In this document: positions 23,179 through 24,023 of the stretch, piece by piece
Layout of the letters: each line of letters begins with the position of its first letter
How positions within the stretch are numbered: the stretch's first letter is position 1
Virus record (IMG/VR): IMGVR_UViG_3300042523_000170
Coordinates: 1-24,023 of that record
Direction: 5' to 3' (one strand)
DNA from: a virus
DNA: 24,023 nucleotides
Position numbers and translations under genes: made by a program
Notes under the pieces: generated by a model
What the model saw: only the letters and a program-made list of their open reading frames with translations
What the model was told of the DNA's origin: nothing
Database searches by the model: none

Positions 23179-24023
23179 ATGGCAAGTTCAAAATTGTTGA
23201 AAGAAGCAATTGCTGATGCTAAAGCTGTACGTGAAACTGCTATCGCTAATGCTAAAATCGCACTAGAAGAAGCATTTACTCCTCGTTTACAATCTATCTT
23301 ATCTCAAAAATTACAAGCCGAAATGGAAGGTGATGAAGAAGATACGGAAGATGCAGTAAATGAAGATAATGATACTTCAAGTGAAATAGCTAAAGGTGAT
23401 AACAAACAACCTGCAGATAAAGCAAATTCAGCACAAACTGACCTAAGTGGAATCTCTAAACAATCTGGTGAGCCAGGTAGCGAAGGTGAAGAAACTAAAG
23501 TTAGTGGCCTTACCGAAGGTGAAGATGAAGAATCAAAAGAAATGGATGAGGAATACTCAACCGAAGATGATGAGGAAGCAGCTCCAGCTATGGAAGGTGA
23601 TGACGAAATGGCTCCTGAAGCTGACGAAGATGAATTAGATTTAGAATCTATCATCCGTGAGTTAGAAGCACAAATCGCAGGTGAAGAAAGTGAGGAAGAA
23701 ATTCCTGCTGAAGCACCAGCTATGGAAGGTGAGGAAGCACCGGTTGAAGAACCAGTAGCAGCTGAACCAACTGAAGCACCAGCAGTAGAGGGTGAAGACC
23801 CAGCTATGGCTGATGATGAAATCGATCTTGATGAAATATTAAGAGAGATGGGATACGGAGAAGATGAAGCTGAAGAAGAAAAAGCTGATGATGCAGCTGA
23901 AATGAAAGCTGAAGTAGCAAACCTACAAGCTGAATTAGAAGAAGCATTAGCAGTAATCAAATCTTTGAAAGGTACAATCAACGAAGTAAACCTTTTAAAC
24001 GCTAAATTACTTTACACAAACAA
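23179..24023 (+). CDS. 22: Prohead core scaffold protein (gp22-like), partial at right edge
   Basis: At least 281 residues, running off the window. The basic-amphipathic N-terminus (SSKLLKEAIADAKAVRETAI, then ALEEAFTPRLQSILSQKL) is typical of scaffolds of marine T4-like phages. It leads into an extremely acidic region from about residue 50 to 240, rich in Glu, Asp, Ala and Pro, then a coiled-coil start (MKAEVANLQAELEEALAVIK). Scaffold proteins fill the prohead, set its shape and are degraded by the gp21 protease. A motif is duplicated inside the acid region: DELDLESIIRELE and DEIDLDEILREMG, each after an A[PV]EG/AMEG stretch. Position right after the protease cluster matches T4 gene order; the major capsid gene would be expected next, outside the window. 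A minus-strand frame over this region is a shadow. Confidence 0.85.
   Translation, partial: MASSKLLKEAIADAKAVRETAIANAKIALEEAFTPRLQSILSQKLQAEMEGDEEDTEDAVNEDNDTSSEIAKGDNKQPADKANSAQTDLSGISKQSGEPGSEGEETKVSGLTEGEDEESKEMDEEYSTEDDEEAAPAMEGDDEMAPEADEDELDLESIIRELEAQIAGEESEEEIPAEAPAMEGEEAPVEEPVAAEPTEAPAVEGEDPAMADDEIDLDEILREMGYGEDEAEEEKADDAAEMKAEVANLQAELEEALAVIKSLKGTINEVNLLNAKLLYTN
23584..23853 (+). repeat. Internal duplication in the scaffold acidic region
   Basis: Two units of about 25-29 residues start at PAMEG (23584) and PAVEG (23778) and end in an LDL-[ED]-[ES]-I-[IL]-RE motif. At DNA level CCAGCTATGGAAGGTGA is exact at 23584-23600 and 23716-23732, so part of the repeat is recent. Residue spacing is not regular. 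Confidence 0.6.

Noticed and set aside
23304-23981. 225-residue Ser/Ala-rich open frame on the minus strand
   Set aside because: It is the antisense of the acidic GAA/GAT-rich scaffold codons, which read as Ser-rich on the other strand. It has no promoter, no start context and no family resemblance.
1-24023. CRISPR arrays, insertion sequences, integrase or attachment sites
   Set aside because: No regularly spaced direct repeats, transposase-like ORFs, integrase motifs or terminal inverted repeats were seen.

Overview
The window is part of the genome of a tailed double-stranded DNA bacteriophage with T4-like (myovirus-type) head genes. This rests on a contiguous block of large terminase, portal, prohead protease and prohead scaffold in the classic 17-20-21-22 order, together with a very long receptor-binding tail fibre and its assembly chaperone. 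The DNA is visibly AT-rich, genes are tightly packed on the + strand, and almost no start codon is preceded by a Shine-Dalgarno sequence. One gene (8711) has a promoter matching the Bacteroidota -33/-7 consensus (TTTG, 20 nt, TATATTTG). I therefore infer a Bacteroidota host, possibly a flavobacterium. The phage itself cannot be named from the sequence alone.

Layout. Positions 1-128 hold the C-terminal end of a probable gp46/Rad50-like recombination ATPase. It converges on a small minus-strand ribbon-helix-helix-like gene (118-291) whose coding DNA also forms the + strand terminator. A 90-bp divergent region follows. Positions 382-7941 encode a 2519-residue tail fibre with tandem ~110-140-residue modules, an embedded intein-like Hint domain and a gp53-like C-terminal fibre tip; its assembly chaperone follows at 7955. 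Positions 8711-12051 carry a glycosylation module: a three-domain GT4/methyltransferase/glycosyltransferase, translationally coupled to a TibC/Aah-like protein O-heptosyltransferase. Two paralogous small coiled-coil genes (8380 and 12102) bracket it. Position 12534 starts a 792-residue fusion of a HIGH-family nucleotidyltransferase, a DUF5661-like segment and a KxDG ligase-type nucleotidyltransferase. From 14964 to the right edge is the head-assembly and packaging block: a zinc-ribbon protein, large terminase, portal, four unknown or accessory proteins, the prohead protease and the acidic scaffold protein, which runs off the window.

How it works together. Eight intergenic gaps contain a recurring TATAYTTATAT-like element 26-50 nt (once 155 nt) before the first gene of a cluster. 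I propose it as the phage's late promoter. Genes within clusters lack it and are joined by 1-14-nt gaps or by overlaps. The glycosylation module has instead a host-type promoter, so it may be expressed at another time. Its BAHT-like enzyme makes a virion surface protein, most simply the giant fibre, a plausible acceptor. The most unusual elements are the Hint domain in the fibre (Ser1, terminal His-Asn, followed by Pro), the phage-borne BAHT-like glycosylation pair, the three-domain nucleotidyltransferase with a possible capsid-targeting N-terminus, and the shared late-promoter element.
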